From contig JBNRMU010000159.1 in assembly GCA_050309765.1 (NCBI GenBank), positions 1 to 6,993 of the forward strand: DNA of 6,993 bases, written 5' to 3'. The notes below the pieces were generated by a model. It was not told the origin of the DNA. It was given only the letters and a program-made list of their open reading frames with translations, and searched no databases. How positions within the stretch are numbered: position 1 is the stretch's first letter; each line of letters begins with the position of its first letter. Origin of the DNA: CALWRM01 sp050309765 (GTDB taxonomy: Bacteria > Bacillota > Clostridia > Christensenellales > UBA1750). The translations under genes were made by a program, and so were the position numbers. Below are positions 1 through 5,417 of the stretch, one piece after another.

Positions 1-24
1 AAAAAGCCGCTTTCGCGACTTTTT
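1..24 (-). terminator. Intrinsic terminator of the tRNA-Arg gene
   Basis: On the minus strand, ten bases AAAAAGTCGC pair with GCGGCTTTTT across a GAAA tetraloop (one G-T wobble). The descending arm ends in CTTTTT, giving the T-tract. It lies six bases past the tRNA CCA end, where a tRNA terminator is expected. The A-rich ascending arm (plus-strand T-tract at 20-30) means it could also stop plus-strand transcripts entering the region. Confidence 0.85.
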
Positions 25-29
25 CTTTT

Positions 30-106
30 TGGCGTGCCTTGAGGGATTCGAACCCCCGGCCTTTTGGTCCGTAGCCAAACGCTCTATCCAGCTGAGCTAA
101 AGGCAC
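30..106 (-). tRNA. tRNA-Arg (anticodon ACG)
   Basis: The minus strand folds as a complete cloverleaf of 77 nt. The acceptor stem GTGCCTT (106-100) pairs with AAGGCAC (40-34). The D-arm region has AGCTCAGCTGGATAGAGC. The anticodon stem TTTGG/CCAAA encloses the loop CTACGGA, giving anticodon ACG, whose first base is normally deaminated to inosine to read CGU, CGC and CGA. The T-loop is GGTTCGAATCC. A discriminator G and an encoded CCA tail (32-30) follow. It is a single gene with its own promoter and terminator, not part of a visible tRNA array. Confidence 0.97.
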
Positions 107-138
107 AATTCCGCGCGCATTTTTTCAGCGCAGAAAGT

Positions 139-167
139 ATATTACCTCAACCGGACCGGTTTGTCAA
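139..167 (-). promoter_or_regulatory. Promoter of tRNA-Arg, with palindromic spacer
   Basis: On the minus strand a perfect -35 box TTGACA (167-162) is followed after 17 bases by TAATAT (144-139), a good -10 box. Transcription would start near 132, about 25 nt before the mature tRNA, leaving a short 5' leader for RNase P. The spacer contains the perfect inverted repeat AACCGG-A-CCGGTT (149-161). Whether this is an operator or chance is unknown. Confidence 0.75.
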
Positions 168-205
168 GCGGCGTTTTGTGCTGCCTGTGAATTTTTACGT
201 CAGAT
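167..205. repeat. Short dispersed repeat, copy A
   Basis: The first 17 bases (167-183, AGCGGCGTTTTGTGCTG) are identical to 2692-2708. The similarity continues, with one single-base gap and a few mismatches, to the shared end CGTCAGAT (198-205 and 2722-2729). Both copies have the same orientation. Copy A directly abuts the -35 box of the tRNA promoter, while copy B spans the glycosidase stop codon and the DNA just past it. I cannot say what the element is. Confidence 0.6.
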
Positions 206-429
206 AGCGGCGCACAGTTGTTTTCATCCGGCACGCAGGCAGCCCAAGGACGTGCAACGGTTGTAAAAACCCGGGAAGGTCGCGCTGCCAAGCATAGGCA
301 ACAGGGGATTCAAACCACGCCTGCCATTTCGCCGGTTCAGCCCCAAATGGCCCGGCGAGAGGGAGGTGGAAGTATCCGTGCGGCAGCACCGCTACATGGC
401 AGTACCACCGCACGGAACTGAGTGGAGGC
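206..429. other. Gene-poor stretch after the binding-protein gene
   Basis: This stretch separates the stop codon of the lipoprotein gene from repeat copy A. It holds the inverted repeat at 375-416 and otherwise nothing I can assign. A GTG-started minus-strand frame (413-195, 72 codons) is open, but it lacks a ribosome binding site, begins inside the inverted repeat and resembles no family I know, so I do not call it a gene. I see no T-tract terminator for the lipoprotein gene here. Confidence 0.5.
375..416. repeat. Inverted repeat 14 nt past the lipoprotein stop codon
   Basis: Nine-base arms TCCGTGCGG (375-383) and CCGCACGGA (408-416) are perfectly complementary and enclose 24 bases, which include a small inner TGG/CCA pairing. 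In the minus-strand transcript this would be a stable stem just beyond the lipoprotein stop codon. No T-run follows, so it is not a standard intrinsic terminator. A 3'-end stabilising stem is one possibility. Confidence 0.5.
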
Positions 430-2193
430 TTATTGTTGATACAGATAAAGGCTGTCGCGGATCATCTGGGTGACCAGTTCTTCATATTCGTGAATGGGCA
501 TGGTTTCCACTTCCGCGACAAACTTATCCCAAATGGAGTCAAAGTCTTCTTCAGAGGCCGTTACAAGCTTCGGCAGATACTCCAACGTGCATTCAAGGGC
601 AAGGTCACCGGCGATCTTGCGGGGATCATCCGCGGCAATGCGCTGGCGTACGGTGGCACCACCCTGATAATACGCTTCGTAGGAGGGGTTGAACCAACTG
701 ACAAAGGAGGTGTAGCCTCTGTCAGCATAATGGGATAGGAACTCCTTTTCGTAGGGTTTATAGGCAAACTGCACGTATTCTTCCGTGTTGGACGGAGAAG
801 CGATGGTGCCGCAGTCAAAGGGTTCCAAAGCGCAGTGGAAGTGGAGCCAGTCGCTGAACTGGCCGATTCCCTGCGAGCGCTGGTAGTCGCCGTCGGAGTA
901 CTGGGCCCACTGCTCGGGGCTCTTGACCAGGCTGCCGTCTTCACCCACGCTGTAATCCACGCCTTCTACGCCCCAATACATGGCAGCCTGCGCTTCATCG
1001 CTGGCAAGATCGTCCAGGAACTGGAACGCGCGGTCCGGATCCTTGCAGGAAACGGAAATGGAAAGGCCCGTGCCGGCGTTGAAGCTTCTAGAACCGCGAT
1101 AGCGCTCCGTTTCCACACCCGGCAAAACAAGGGGAAGGCCAACCATGGCATGGGAGGGATCCGCCGCCTCGATGGCATCGAAAGCCTCAGCCAGATAGCT
1201 GCGCCAGTCATAGGTGGAAACAACGCGGCCGGAAGCCACCTTCGCCTGGTATTGATCGGCATTTTGCATGAACATTTCCTGATCTCCAATGCCCAGATTC
1301 CAGAAGCGGTTCATCATGCGAACAAACTCTTTCTGGTAGTCCTGGATCATGATGACCTTGGCTTCAAAGGTTTCCGGATCAACGGCGGTTAGGCCGTCGT
1401 TGGGATAGCCGGCCAAGAAACGGGAGGCGCCATACTCCACGCTGGAGGCGCGAACCGCCTCGGTGGGAATAGTGAATGCGATCAGCGGCTGTCCGTTGTA
1501 GGTGGGGTTGGCCTGAACATACTCCACAATGGCATCCTGCCACTCATAAAAATCGGTGATCAGAGGATATCCGGCCTTGGCCAACAGATCCATGGAGGTG
1601 AAGAAAGCGGCCGATGGATAAACGGCGTTTTCTGTGGCCTGACGGCTGAGCCAGTACAGGTTGCCATCCTCCTGGGTAGAAAGAGCCTGCAGGTTCGGAG
1701 GATAGCACTTGGACAGGTTCTTTGCCGTTTTCATGTAATCGTTCAGGGGAACCAGCGCGTCTGCGGCATAGAAGTCGCCGGAGGCGTCAAAACAGTAAAT
1801 CAGATCGGGATACTCGCCGGCAGCGATGAGCAATGCCGATTTCTGGCGAACATCCGATCCTACGAGATTTTCGATCTCCAGTTTGACATTCGTCAGCTCC
1901 GCCAGGTACTTACCGACCGGCGTTTCCCACAGATCGTAGGTGCTGCGGGCGGCCATCATCGTTAAGAAGGAGAAGGTGGCTGGTTCCCGCTGGGGAGCCT
2001 CTGACTCTGCGGCAGGCGGTTCCTCTTGCTCGGCAGGCGTTTCCACTTGCGCGGCGGGTTCTTCTGCTGGTGCACTGGGCGCTTCTGTGGCCGGTTCCGC
2101 CGATGCGCCAGGAGCAGGGGCGGCACATCCGAAGAGTGATAGCAGCACTAGGAGCGAAAGCAGGTAAAGGAAGATTCTGTTTGTGCGCTTCAT
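430..2193 (-). CDS. ABC-type sugar-binding lipoprotein, LplA-like (587 aa)
   Basis: This is probably the extracellular solute-binding lipoprotein of an ABC importer for a carbohydrate. The N-terminus (MKRTNR, then a leucine-rich segment 7-20) is a lipoprotein signal peptide with lipobox L-F-G-C and lipidated Cys23. Residues 24-71 are a long Ala/Pro/Glu linker. The binding domain follows from about 72. It has features of large family 1 (LplA/YtcQ-type) binding proteins: a segment of type GEYPDLIYCFD (126-136), a leading domain with a D-ALVPLNDYM stretch, and a late GTGLSISVSCKDPDRAFQFLDDL segment. Its length near 590 suits that group, which normally works with LplB/LplC-type permeases. The start is set by AAAGGAG (2210-2204) ten bases ahead of the ATG. 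No permease or ATPase gene adjoins it. The glycosidase upstream suggests a glycan ligand, but the sequence does not show which sugar. A metal- or peptide-binding role is less likely. Confidence 0.85.
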   Translation of the reverse strand: MKRTNRIFLYLLSLLVLLSLFGCAAPAPGASAEPATEAPSAPAEEPAAQVETPAEQEEPPAAESEAPQREPATFSFLTMMAARSTYDLWETPVGKYLAELTNVKLEIENLVGSDVRQKSALLIAAGEYPDLIYCFDASGDFYAADALVPLNDYMKTAKNLSKCYPPNLQALSTQEDGNLYWLSRQATENAVYPSAAFFTSMDLLAKAGYPLITDFYEWQDAIVEYVQANPTYNGQPLIAFTIPTEAVRASSVEYGASRFLAGYPNDGLTAVDPETFEAKVIMIQDYQKEFVRMMNRFWNLGIGDQEMFMQNADQYQAKVASGRVVSTYDWRSYLAEAFDAIEAADPSHAMVGLPLVLPGVETERYRGSRSFNAGTGLSISVSCKDPDRAFQFLDDLASDEAQAAMYWGVEGVDYSVGEDGSLVKSPEQWAQYSDGDYQRSQGIGQFSDWLHFHCALEPFDCGTIASPSNTEEYVQFAYKPYEKEFLSHYADRGYTSFVSWFNPSYEAYYQGGATVRQRIAADDPRKIAGDLALECTLEYLPKLVTASEEDFDSIWDKFVAEVETMPIHEYEELVTQMIRDSLYLYQQ

Positions 2194-2437
2194 GATGGTA
2201 AGACTCCTTTCTAATTGTATTTTTTCCTGATAGGGGATACGATGTGGGTTTTATAGGAATGCCATATTGTCAATAACATCACCTCTTAGCATGCCGTCGT
2301 TGCATTGTTCCCAAAGAATAAGAAGGACTGAAAGTGAGAACATGATAGCGACAGAACAAATTGTATATAATTTACAATAAATAAAAGAAAACAGATAACA
2401 AAAAAGAGATTTAAGGGAATAATAAACAACAATGATT
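2194..2437 (-). other. AT-rich untranslated leader of the lipoprotein gene
   Basis: If transcription starts near 2437 from the promoter at 2444-2472, the lipoprotein mRNA has a leader of about 240 nt. It is strikingly AT-rich between about 2330 and 2440 compared with the GC-rich genes around it. It contains TTGTA-N7-TACAA (2361-2377) and the small palindrome TATTG-T-CAATA (2265-2275). I see no riboswitch, T-box or leader-peptide signature. A hydrophobic open frame (2457-2251) would start upstream of the predicted transcription start, so it is not called. Confidence 0.5.
2361..2377. promoter_or_regulatory. Candidate secondary operator, TTGTA-N7-TACAA
   Basis: The arms TTGTA (2361-2365) and TACAA (2373-2377) match the half-sites of the 12-bp palindrome at 2435-2446, with a wider gap between them. 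It lies about 60 bases downstream of the predicted transcription start of the lipoprotein gene. It could be a second binding site for the same regulator. The sequence is AT-rich, so a chance match is quite possible. Confidence 0.3.
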
Positions 2438-2446
2438 GTATACAAT
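2435..2446. promoter_or_regulatory. Candidate operator ATTGTATACAAT over the lipoprotein promoter
   Basis: This is a perfect 12-bp palindrome. It overlaps three bases of the -10 box (2444-2449) and covers the predicted transcription start, a position where a bound repressor would block RNA polymerase. The TNGTNNACNA pattern is of the kind bound by GntR-family regulators of the FadR group (established for that family; its use here is inference). No regulator gene is present in the window. Confidence 0.45.
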
Positions 2447-2472
2447 ATAACAAACATGAAGAATTATGTCAA
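2444..2472 (-). promoter_or_regulatory. Promoter of the lipoprotein gene
   Basis: A perfect minus-strand -35 box TTGACA (2472-2467) is followed after exactly 17 bases by TATATT (2449-2444), five of six matches to the -10 consensus. Transcription would start near 2437. The glycosidase terminator lies upstream at 2620-2657, so the lipoprotein gene has its own transcript. Confidence 0.75.
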
Positions 2473-2619
2473 TAGGACAGCGAAAAAATCAAAAATATTC
2501 AAAAACAAAAACATGGTGTGCTTTAGGCCAAATAAGAAAAGCAATGTGGCATGGGAGGTCAGAACGAGGCTGTTGTATAGGCAAGGATGATTGCTGCGTG
2601 CTGCAGAAGCTTTGCTATG
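2473..2619. other. Intergenic spacer between glycosidase terminator and lipoprotein promoter
   Basis: It contains no convincing gene on either strand. The part near the promoter (2473-2520) is rich in A on the plus strand, which could act as an upstream element for the minus-strand promoter. Frames that run through it into the glycosidase gene on the plus strand are shadows of that gene's GC-rich coding. Confidence 0.4.
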
Positions 2620-2657
2620 AAAAAAAGAAAAACCGCCGAGCCGGTTGGGCTCGGCGG
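2620..2657 (-). terminator. Intrinsic terminator of the glycosidase gene
   Basis: On the minus strand CCGCCGAGCC (2657-2648) pairs over ten bases with GGCTCGGCGG (2642-2633) around a five-base loop. TTTTTCTTTTTTT (2632-2620) follows directly. It lies 66 bases past the glycosidase stop codon and separates that gene from the lipoprotein gene downstream. Confidence 0.93.
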
Positions 2658-2691
2658 CGGAATGCATTTGTTGACTACCACCGTGGAAAAC

Positions 2692-2729
2692 AGCGGCGTT
2701 TTGTGCTGTTCGCAAATTTTGCGTCAGAT
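2692..2729. repeat. Short dispersed repeat, copy B
   Basis: This is the partner of 167-205: 2692-2708 is an exact 17-base match and 2722-2729 an exact eight-base match, with a diverged stretch between. It covers the last two codons and stop codon of the glycosidase gene (the stop codon is 2724-2726) and the 32 bases just past it. The part 2711-2723 is itself a near-palindrome, CGCAAATTTTGCG. Confidence 0.6.
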
Positions 2730-5036
2730 CAGCAGCGTCGCATCGGGAAGGCCCTGCGCCTTCACCGTCACGGACGGGTGCGCCGACTCGCGGCGCAGGA
2801 TGGCCAGCGCCTTTCCGGCGTGCAGATGGCAGGCGCTTTGCGTGAAGTTGTCCATGGTGCGCGGATCGGCGCTGCCGAGGGCCAGCAGCCGGCAGCCCTG
2901 CGTTTGGACCTGGATCGGCTCCTGCGCATTCGGGCACAGGACGCCGTTTTCATCGCGCAGTTCTATCCACACATAGCGCAGCTTGGTGCCGGGCATGTTC
3001 TTTTCCTCGGCATGCAGGCAAAGCCCTGCGGGCGCGCCCGCTGTTTGCAGGCTCGCGCGGCCGATCTCTTTGCCGGTTTCGTCCAGCGCGCAAACCTCCA
3101 GCCTGCCAGGCGCGTAGGGCAGCACAAAGCTCGCCTTATATTCCTCGATCGCGCTTTCACCGACCTTGTCGCCGTTTAGGTAAAGCGCTGTGCACGCGCC
3201 GCGGGCATAGGCCGTAACGGATACGTCTTTGCCCTCAAAGCCGGGGAAGGTCCAGCTTTCGATCAGATCCTGCCAGCCCCAAGCGCTGATCCATTCCTCT
3301 TTGCCAAAGTGCGAAGGATGCTGCGCGCACAGGTATGGCGCCGTGCGGTCCGTCCAGATAAAGTCGCGGTAGTGCGACTGGGGCCGCTTGCCGCCCAGGA
3401 TGTCCAGATCGCCGCAGTTGGCCGCACGCCAGGGATAGGCCGTATCCGCGGGACCGGCAAAACCGCTGCGGCCGATGCCCGCTTCGCCCAGGTAGTCCAG
3501 CGCCGTCCACACGAAGTCGCCGATGAGATAGGGCAGCTTTTCCACCGCCTGCCAGTTCTGCAGCGCCTGCAGCGGAAAGGACTCGCTGCCCACGAACACC
3601 CGCTGGGGGAAGAGGGCGTGGTCCTTTTCGTAGCGATCCAGCAGGTAGTTGTAGCCGCACACGTCCAGCGCCGATAAGAAGTCCTCGGACTTCTGCGCCC
3701 AGTAATCCTTGCCGTCGGCCACGGTGGAAAGGGCGTTGGCTTCCATTTCTTTCAGTTCCGGCTCCTCGAAGAAGCCGCAGACTGCGTTCATCACCGGACG
3801 GGTTTCATCCAGCCTGCGCACCTCTGCAGCCAGGCGGTGGGACCAAGCGGCGCCGTCGGACGCGCCGCTGCGCTCGGGCACCTCGTTGCCCGTGGACCAG
3901 AAGATCACGCTGGCGTGGTGGCGGTCGCGGCCGACCATGGCGGCGATCTCGCTCTGCCACACGCTTTCAAAGTACAGGTGGCCGTCCATGGCGCGCTTGC
4001 CCTCGCGCCAGGCGTCAAAGGCCTCGTCGATCACGTACAGGCCCAGACTGTCGCAGGCCTTCAAAAAGCTGGCGGAGGGCGGATTGTGTGCGCAGCGCAC
4101 GGCGTTGTAGCCGCTTTCCTTCAAAAGGCGCGCCTTGCGGTACTCCGCGCCGCGGTGGCTGGCCGAGCCGAGCAGGCCGCAGTCGTGATGTACGCAGCCG
4201 CCCCTGAGCAGTACGGGCCTGCCGTTGATGAGAAGGCCCGTTTGGGCGGTAACGGACACCGTGCGCACGCCGCATTGCATGCTTTCCGCGTCCACGGCTT
4301 GGCCGTTTTCGTCCAGCGCCTCGGCCTTCAGGGTATAAAGGAAGGGCGTATTGGCGCTCCAAAGGCGCGCATCCGCAAGCTCTGCTTCAGCGCGGGCAAG
4401 GCCGTTTGCGTTTTCGGCCGTCGCGCAAAGCACGGCGGTTTCGCCGTCCAGCAAAGTGAAGCGCACGGATTTAACCGCAGAGCTTGTGCGGGCGTTCAGG
4501 GCGATATGCGCCGCGTCCCCTTCCAGGGACAGGGTGTCCAGCCAGAGGCCGTCCGGCAGGAGATGCGCGGGGCCGACGGCGGTCAAAAGCTCCACGCCGC
4601 GGTAGATGCCCGCGCCGGGGTACCAGCGCGAACCGGGGAGCAGCGCGCCGTTCACGCGCACGAACAGGGTGTTTTTGCCCTTTTTCAGCGCAGGCTTCAG
4701 GTCCACATAAAAGGGCGAATAGCCGCCCGCGTGGCTGCACAACAGCCGGTTGTTGAGACGGATCTCGCTTAAACGGTACACGCCGTCGAAATACAGATAC
4801 GTTTCGCCCGCAAGCGCCGCTTCGTCCAGTTCAAAGCTCTTTTCGTAGTAACCGTAGCCGCCGGGATAGTAGCCCTCGCCGCTGCCGCCCAGGGTGTCGG
4901 CCGCGGGCGTCAGGCCGATGCGGAAATCGTGCGGCAGGTTCACCGTCGTGCCGCCCCCCCGCGCCGTGCGGCGCAGCCAGTCCTCCCGTGCTGCGTATTC
5001 AAACAGCCAGGCGTGGTTAAAATCCAGATGCTTCAT
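2724..5036 (-). CDS. Glycoside hydrolase family 2 (beta-galactosidase-like), 770 aa
   Basis: A retaining exo-glycosidase, probably cytoplasmic since it has no signal peptide or membrane segment. Domains in order: a sugar-binding jelly roll (about 1-155, with LPHDF at 34-38, GYYEKSF at 62-68 and WYPGAGIYR at 138-146); an immunoglobulin-like domain (about 160-262); the TIM barrel (about 265-565); a DUF4982-like domain (about 580-667, W595 to LYLNG to LQTAG); and a C-terminal Ig-like domain (about 685-768). Catalytic residues visible by motif are the acid/base E385 in WSTGNE and the nucleophile E485 in VGSESFP. RCAHNPPS (314-321) and VIDEAFDAW (335-343) are typical of the family. Substrate is uncertain: beta-galactoside is the best guess, but a beta-glucuronide or similar sugar is possible. 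The ATG at 5036 has AAAGGGG eight bases upstream. An ATG at 5042 is only two bases from it, so it is less likely. Confidence 0.92.
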   Translation of the reverse strand: MKHLDFNHAWLFEYAAREDWLRRTARGGGTTVNLPHDFRIGLTPAADTLGGSGEGYYPGGYGYYEKSFELDEAALAGETYLYFDGVYRLSEIRLNNRLLCSHAGGYSPFYVDLKPALKKGKNTLFVRVNGALLPGSRWYPGAGIYRGVELLTAVGPAHLLPDGLWLDTLSLEGDAAHIALNARTSSAVKSVRFTLLDGETAVLCATAENANGLARAEAELADARLWSANTPFLYTLKAEALDENGQAVDAESMQCGVRTVSVTAQTGLLINGRPVLLRGGCVHHDCGLLGSASHRGAEYRKARLLKESGYNAVRCAHNPPSASFLKACDSLGLYVIDEAFDAWREGKRAMDGHLYFESVWQSEIAAMVGRDRHHASVIFWSTGNEVPERSGASDGAAWSHRLAAEVRRLDETRPVMNAVCGFFEEPELKEMEANALSTVADGKDYWAQKSEDFLSALDVCGYNYLLDRYEKDHALFPQRVFVGSESFPLQALQNWQAVEKLPYLIGDFVWTALDYLGEAGIGRSGFAGPADTAYPWRAANCGDLDILGGKRPQSHYRDFIWTDRTAPYLCAQHPSHFGKEEWISAWGWQDLIESWTFPGFEGKDVSVTAYARGACTALYLNGDKVGESAIEEYKASFVLPYAPGRLEVCALDETGKEIGRASLQTAGAPAGLCLHAEEKNMPGTKLRYVWIELRDENGVLCPNAQEPIQVQTQGCRLLALGSADPRTMDNFTQSACHLHAGKALAILRRESAHPSVTVKAQGLPDATLLI

Positions 5037-5064
5037 TGCCATTACCCCTTTATCGCTAGAATCA

Positions 5065-5078
5065 GGAAAGCGCGTCCT
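5065..5078. promoter_or_regulatory. Weak cre-like site in the glycosidase leader
   Basis: The plus-strand bases GGAAAGCGCGTCCT match about 11 of 14 positions of the Firmicutes catabolite response element bound by CcpA. The site falls between the predicted transcription start (near 5086) and the start codon, where CcpA can act as a roadblock. The mismatches include the first and last positions, so this is only a suggestion. Confidence 0.25.
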
Positions 5079-5092
5079 TACTTGCTATCCTA

Positions 5093-5122
5093 AACATAAG
5101 CGGGGCAGAGCCCTTGTGTCAA
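5093..5122 (-). promoter_or_regulatory. Promoter of the glycosidase gene
   Basis: A perfect minus-strand -35 box TTGACA (5122-5117) precedes TATGTT (5098-5093; four of six matches) by 18 bases. Transcription would start near 5086, giving a leader of about 50 nt. The -35 box begins 19 bases past the stop codon of the eight-cysteine gene. The spacer holds the small inverted repeat GGGC-TCT-GCCC. Read-through from the upstream gene is also possible, as I see no terminator between them. Confidence 0.55.
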
Positions 5123-5141
5123 GATGAAATACGGCGGCGTT

Positions 5142-5291
5142 TCATTCGCCCTCGTTCTCGGCCTCGCAGCTTTGGCAGATGCCGCTTTCACCCACACAGC
5201 TTTGGCAGACCCATTGGCCGCAGCGGGGACAAAGCAGCAGGCTGCGGGTATCCGCCACCGTGCTGCAAAGGGAGCAGTTTGCCTGTGCCAT
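5142..5291 (-). CDS. Small eight-cysteine zinc-finger-like protein (49 aa)
   Basis: I do not recognise a named family. The protein has four CxxC pairs at C6/C9, C21/C24, C29/C32 and C39/C42, separated by 11, 4 and 6 residues. Eight cysteines so spaced fit two bound zinc ions, in a cross-brace of FYVE/RING-like type or two small zinc ribbons (inference from spacing). The tail (43-49) is acidic. There is no signal peptide or membrane segment. The gene is short but well supported: GGGAGGT (5305-5299) lies seven bases ahead of the ATG, and the frame closes cleanly with TGA. It sits upstream of the glycosidase on the same strand and diverges from rsmF. A possible role is as an adaptor for protein or RNA. 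It could instead be a degenerate piece of a larger zinc-ribbon protein, but the good start signal argues against that. Confidence 0.75.
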   Translation of the reverse strand: MAQANCSLCSTVADTRSLLLCPRCGQWVCQSCVGESGICQSCEAENEGE

Positions 5292-5314
5292 TAATTCTAC
5301 CTCCCGTCAAAGCG

Positions 5315-5320
5315 ATTGTA
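5315..5320 (-). promoter_or_regulatory. Possible -10 box of the eight-cysteine gene
   Basis: TACAAT on the minus strand (5320-5315) matches five of six -10 positions and would start transcription near 5308, just ahead of the ribosome binding site at 5305-5299. No good -35 box is found 16-18 bases upstream, so the promoter call is weak. Confidence 0.3.
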
Positions 5321-5355
5321 CCTAGTTTGGCGGTTTTGCCCGCTTTCCATGCGGT

Positions 5356-5383
5356 TTGTTTTTGTGCGGCGCTTTGCTATAAT
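5356..5383 (+). promoter_or_regulatory. Promoter of rsmF
   Basis: A perfect -10 box TATAAT (5378-5383) is preceded, after 16 bases, by TTGTTT (5356-5361), a partial -35 box. Transcription would begin near 5390 and give a leader of about 28 nt. The position supports the ATG at 5418 as the true start, since the upstream ATG at 5316 would lie before the promoter. Confidence 0.65.
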
Positions 5384-5417
5384 AAAAATAGAAGAAAAGG
5401 CGAAGAGGGTGAGCGGT

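Noticed and set aside
195..413. A 72-codon minus-strand frame starting with GTG, downstream of the lipoprotein gene
   Set aside because: It has no ribosome binding site, starts inside the inverted repeat, has no resemblance to a known family and ends in the repeat copy. An attempt to align it with the glycosidase C-terminus in other frames gave nothing convincing, so a decayed glycosidase copy is not supported.
835..1392. A long open frame on the plus strand opposite the lipoprotein gene
   Set aside because: The minus strand encodes a clear lipoprotein with signal peptide and ribosome binding site; the antisense frame has no recognisable domain or start signal.
2251..2273. A second TTGACA (2273-2268, minus) with TATAAA downstream as a lipoprotein promoter
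   Set aside because: The spacing between the two boxes is only 12 bases, too short for a sigma-A promoter, and no -10 box lies at 16-18 bases.
2251..2457. A hydrophobic 68-codon minus-strand frame in the lipoprotein leader
   Set aside because: Its ATG lies between the -35 and -10 boxes, upstream of the predicted transcription start, with no ribosome binding site. Its hydrophobic content follows from T-rich sequence.
2466..3179. A 237-codon plus-strand frame crossing the glycosidase terminator
   Set aside because: It runs through a clear terminator hairpin and into the 3' end of the glycosidase in antisense, with a low-complexity Arg/Ala-rich product.
3837..4772. A 311-codon plus-strand frame opposite the glycosidase
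   Set aside because: It is an antisense shadow of a GC-rich gene; its Ala/Val/Gly/Arg-rich product matches no family, while the minus strand has complete GH2 motifs.
5124..5145. Inverted repeat ATGAAA/TTTCAT around the stop codon of the eight-cysteine gene as its terminator
   Set aside because: The stem is only six AT-rich pairs around a ten-base loop and no T-tract follows.
5316..5417. An upstream in-frame ATG extending rsmF by 34 residues
   Set aside because: It lies before the TATAAT box at 5378-5383, has no ribosome binding site, and adds residues unlike the family's N-terminus.
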